6,175 nucleotides of DNA. Origin: Verrucomicrobia subdivision 6 bacterium (GTDB lineage: Bacteria > Verrucomicrobiota > Verrucomicrobiia > Methylacidiphilales > Verrucolacustridaceae). The notes beneath the pieces were generated by a model. The model made no database searches and was not told the origin of the DNA. It was given only the letters and a program-made list of their open reading frames with translations. The stretch is taken from the NCBI GenBank assembly GCA_945866245.1, contig CAMBGW010000062.1:1-6175 (forward strand). The letters run 5' to 3'. This document shows, one piece after another, positions 5,783-6,175 of the stretch. Every line of letters begins with the position of its first letter. Position 1 is the stretch's first letter. Made by a program: the position numbers and the translations under genes.

Positions 5783-6175
5783 TCAACCATTGGCGGCTTG
5801 CCAAAGGCGCCAGTAAGCACCTTTTTGGGTTAGTAACTCCTCCCCCTTGCCCTGCTCAACCAATTGCCCTTTCTCCAAAACTAAAATTCGATCTGCTCGA
5901 TGCGCCGCGTGTAACCGATGCGTCACCAGCAATGTGGTAGGGCGACTCATCAACTTACCTAGCACATCCAATAACTCTCTTTCGGTCGTCGCGTCCAAGG
6001 CGCTCGTCGGCTCATCCAAAAGCAGAATCGGAGCATCTCTTAAAAAAGCCCGTGCAATGCCAATTCGCTGCCTCTGCCCCCCACTCAACATCACTCCCCT
6101 TTCTCCCACCGAGGTTTGATATCCCTGCGGCAATCCGAGAATAAACTGATCCGCCTGCGCCTCTTGTGCCGCTTT
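5783..6175 (-). CDS. ABC exporter ATP-binding domain, C-terminal part (N-terminus beyond window)
   Basis: The frame is open from the right edge (K-A-A-Q-E-A-Q-A-D-Q-F-I-L-G) to a TGA at 5783-5785, giving the last 130 residues of a larger protein. In this fragment are the pre-signature helix FILGLPQGYQTSVGERG (11-27), the ABC signature LSGGQ (30-34), Walker B with D-loop ILLLDEPTSALD (50-61) and the switch His86 in LLVTHRL. The ending GEELLTQKGAYWRLWQ (111-126) is typical of type IV (MsbA/ABCB-like) exporters in which a transmembrane domain is fused in front of the ATPase. The Walker A and the membrane domain would lie beyond the window. An internal TTG at 6131-6133 is not the start, because the conserved family sequence continues upstream of it. 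The substrate cannot be inferred. It converges with the small secreted-protein gene, with a palindrome beginning 6 bases after its stop. Confidence 0.95.
   Translation of the reverse strand, partial: KAAQEAQADQFILGLPQGYQTSVGERGVMLSGGQRQRIGIARAFLRDAPILLLDEPTSALDATTERELLDVLGKLMSRPTTLLVTHRLHAAHRADRILVLEKGQLVEQGKGEELLTQKGAYWRLWQAANG

Overview
The window looks like chromosomal DNA of a Gram-negative bacterium, with GC in the mid-50s percent by eye. The GspE and GspF proteins, together with large secreted proteins of unknown family, fit the Verrucomicrobia or a related PVC-group lineage best. That placement is an impression from sequence style, not a search result. No RNA genes, CRISPR array, insertion sequence or integrase signs were seen.

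Layout: positions 1-5091 hold four genes reading leftward on the minus strand. In transcription order they are an M29-type metallo-aminopeptidase (5091-3964), a GspE/PilB secretion ATPase (3967-2258), a GspF/PilC inner-membrane platform protein (2257-1025), and an exported protein of unknown function (926 to beyond the left edge). The first three are packed like an operon. Aminopeptidase and gspE overlap by ATGA. The gspF GTG start directly follows the gspE stop, and its Shine-Dalgarno lies inside the gspE end. The fourth gene follows after a 98-base gap. A 44-bp divergent intergenic region separates the aminopeptidase from a rightward gene (5136-5732) for a small exported protein with a carboxypeptidase-regulatory-like beta-sandwich. 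The right end carries the C-terminal part of an ABC exporter on the minus strand (6175-5783, start outside the window).

How they may work together: GspE and GspF are the motor and the membrane platform of a type II secretion or type IV pilus machine. No pseudopilin, secretin or prepilin peptidase is visible, so the rest of the machine must be encoded elsewhere. The exported protein downstream of gspF and the divergent secreted protein could be components, substrates or unrelated.

The most unusual non-coding structure lies in the convergent junction at 5703-5776. It has a perfect 26-bp palindrome, then, on the minus strand, six G-runs with mostly single-base loops (a strong G-quadruplex candidate), then six T's. 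This resembles an unconventional terminator for the ABC transporter transcript. The rest of the window is fairly ordinary, and I did not find convincing evidence of a new multi-gene system.
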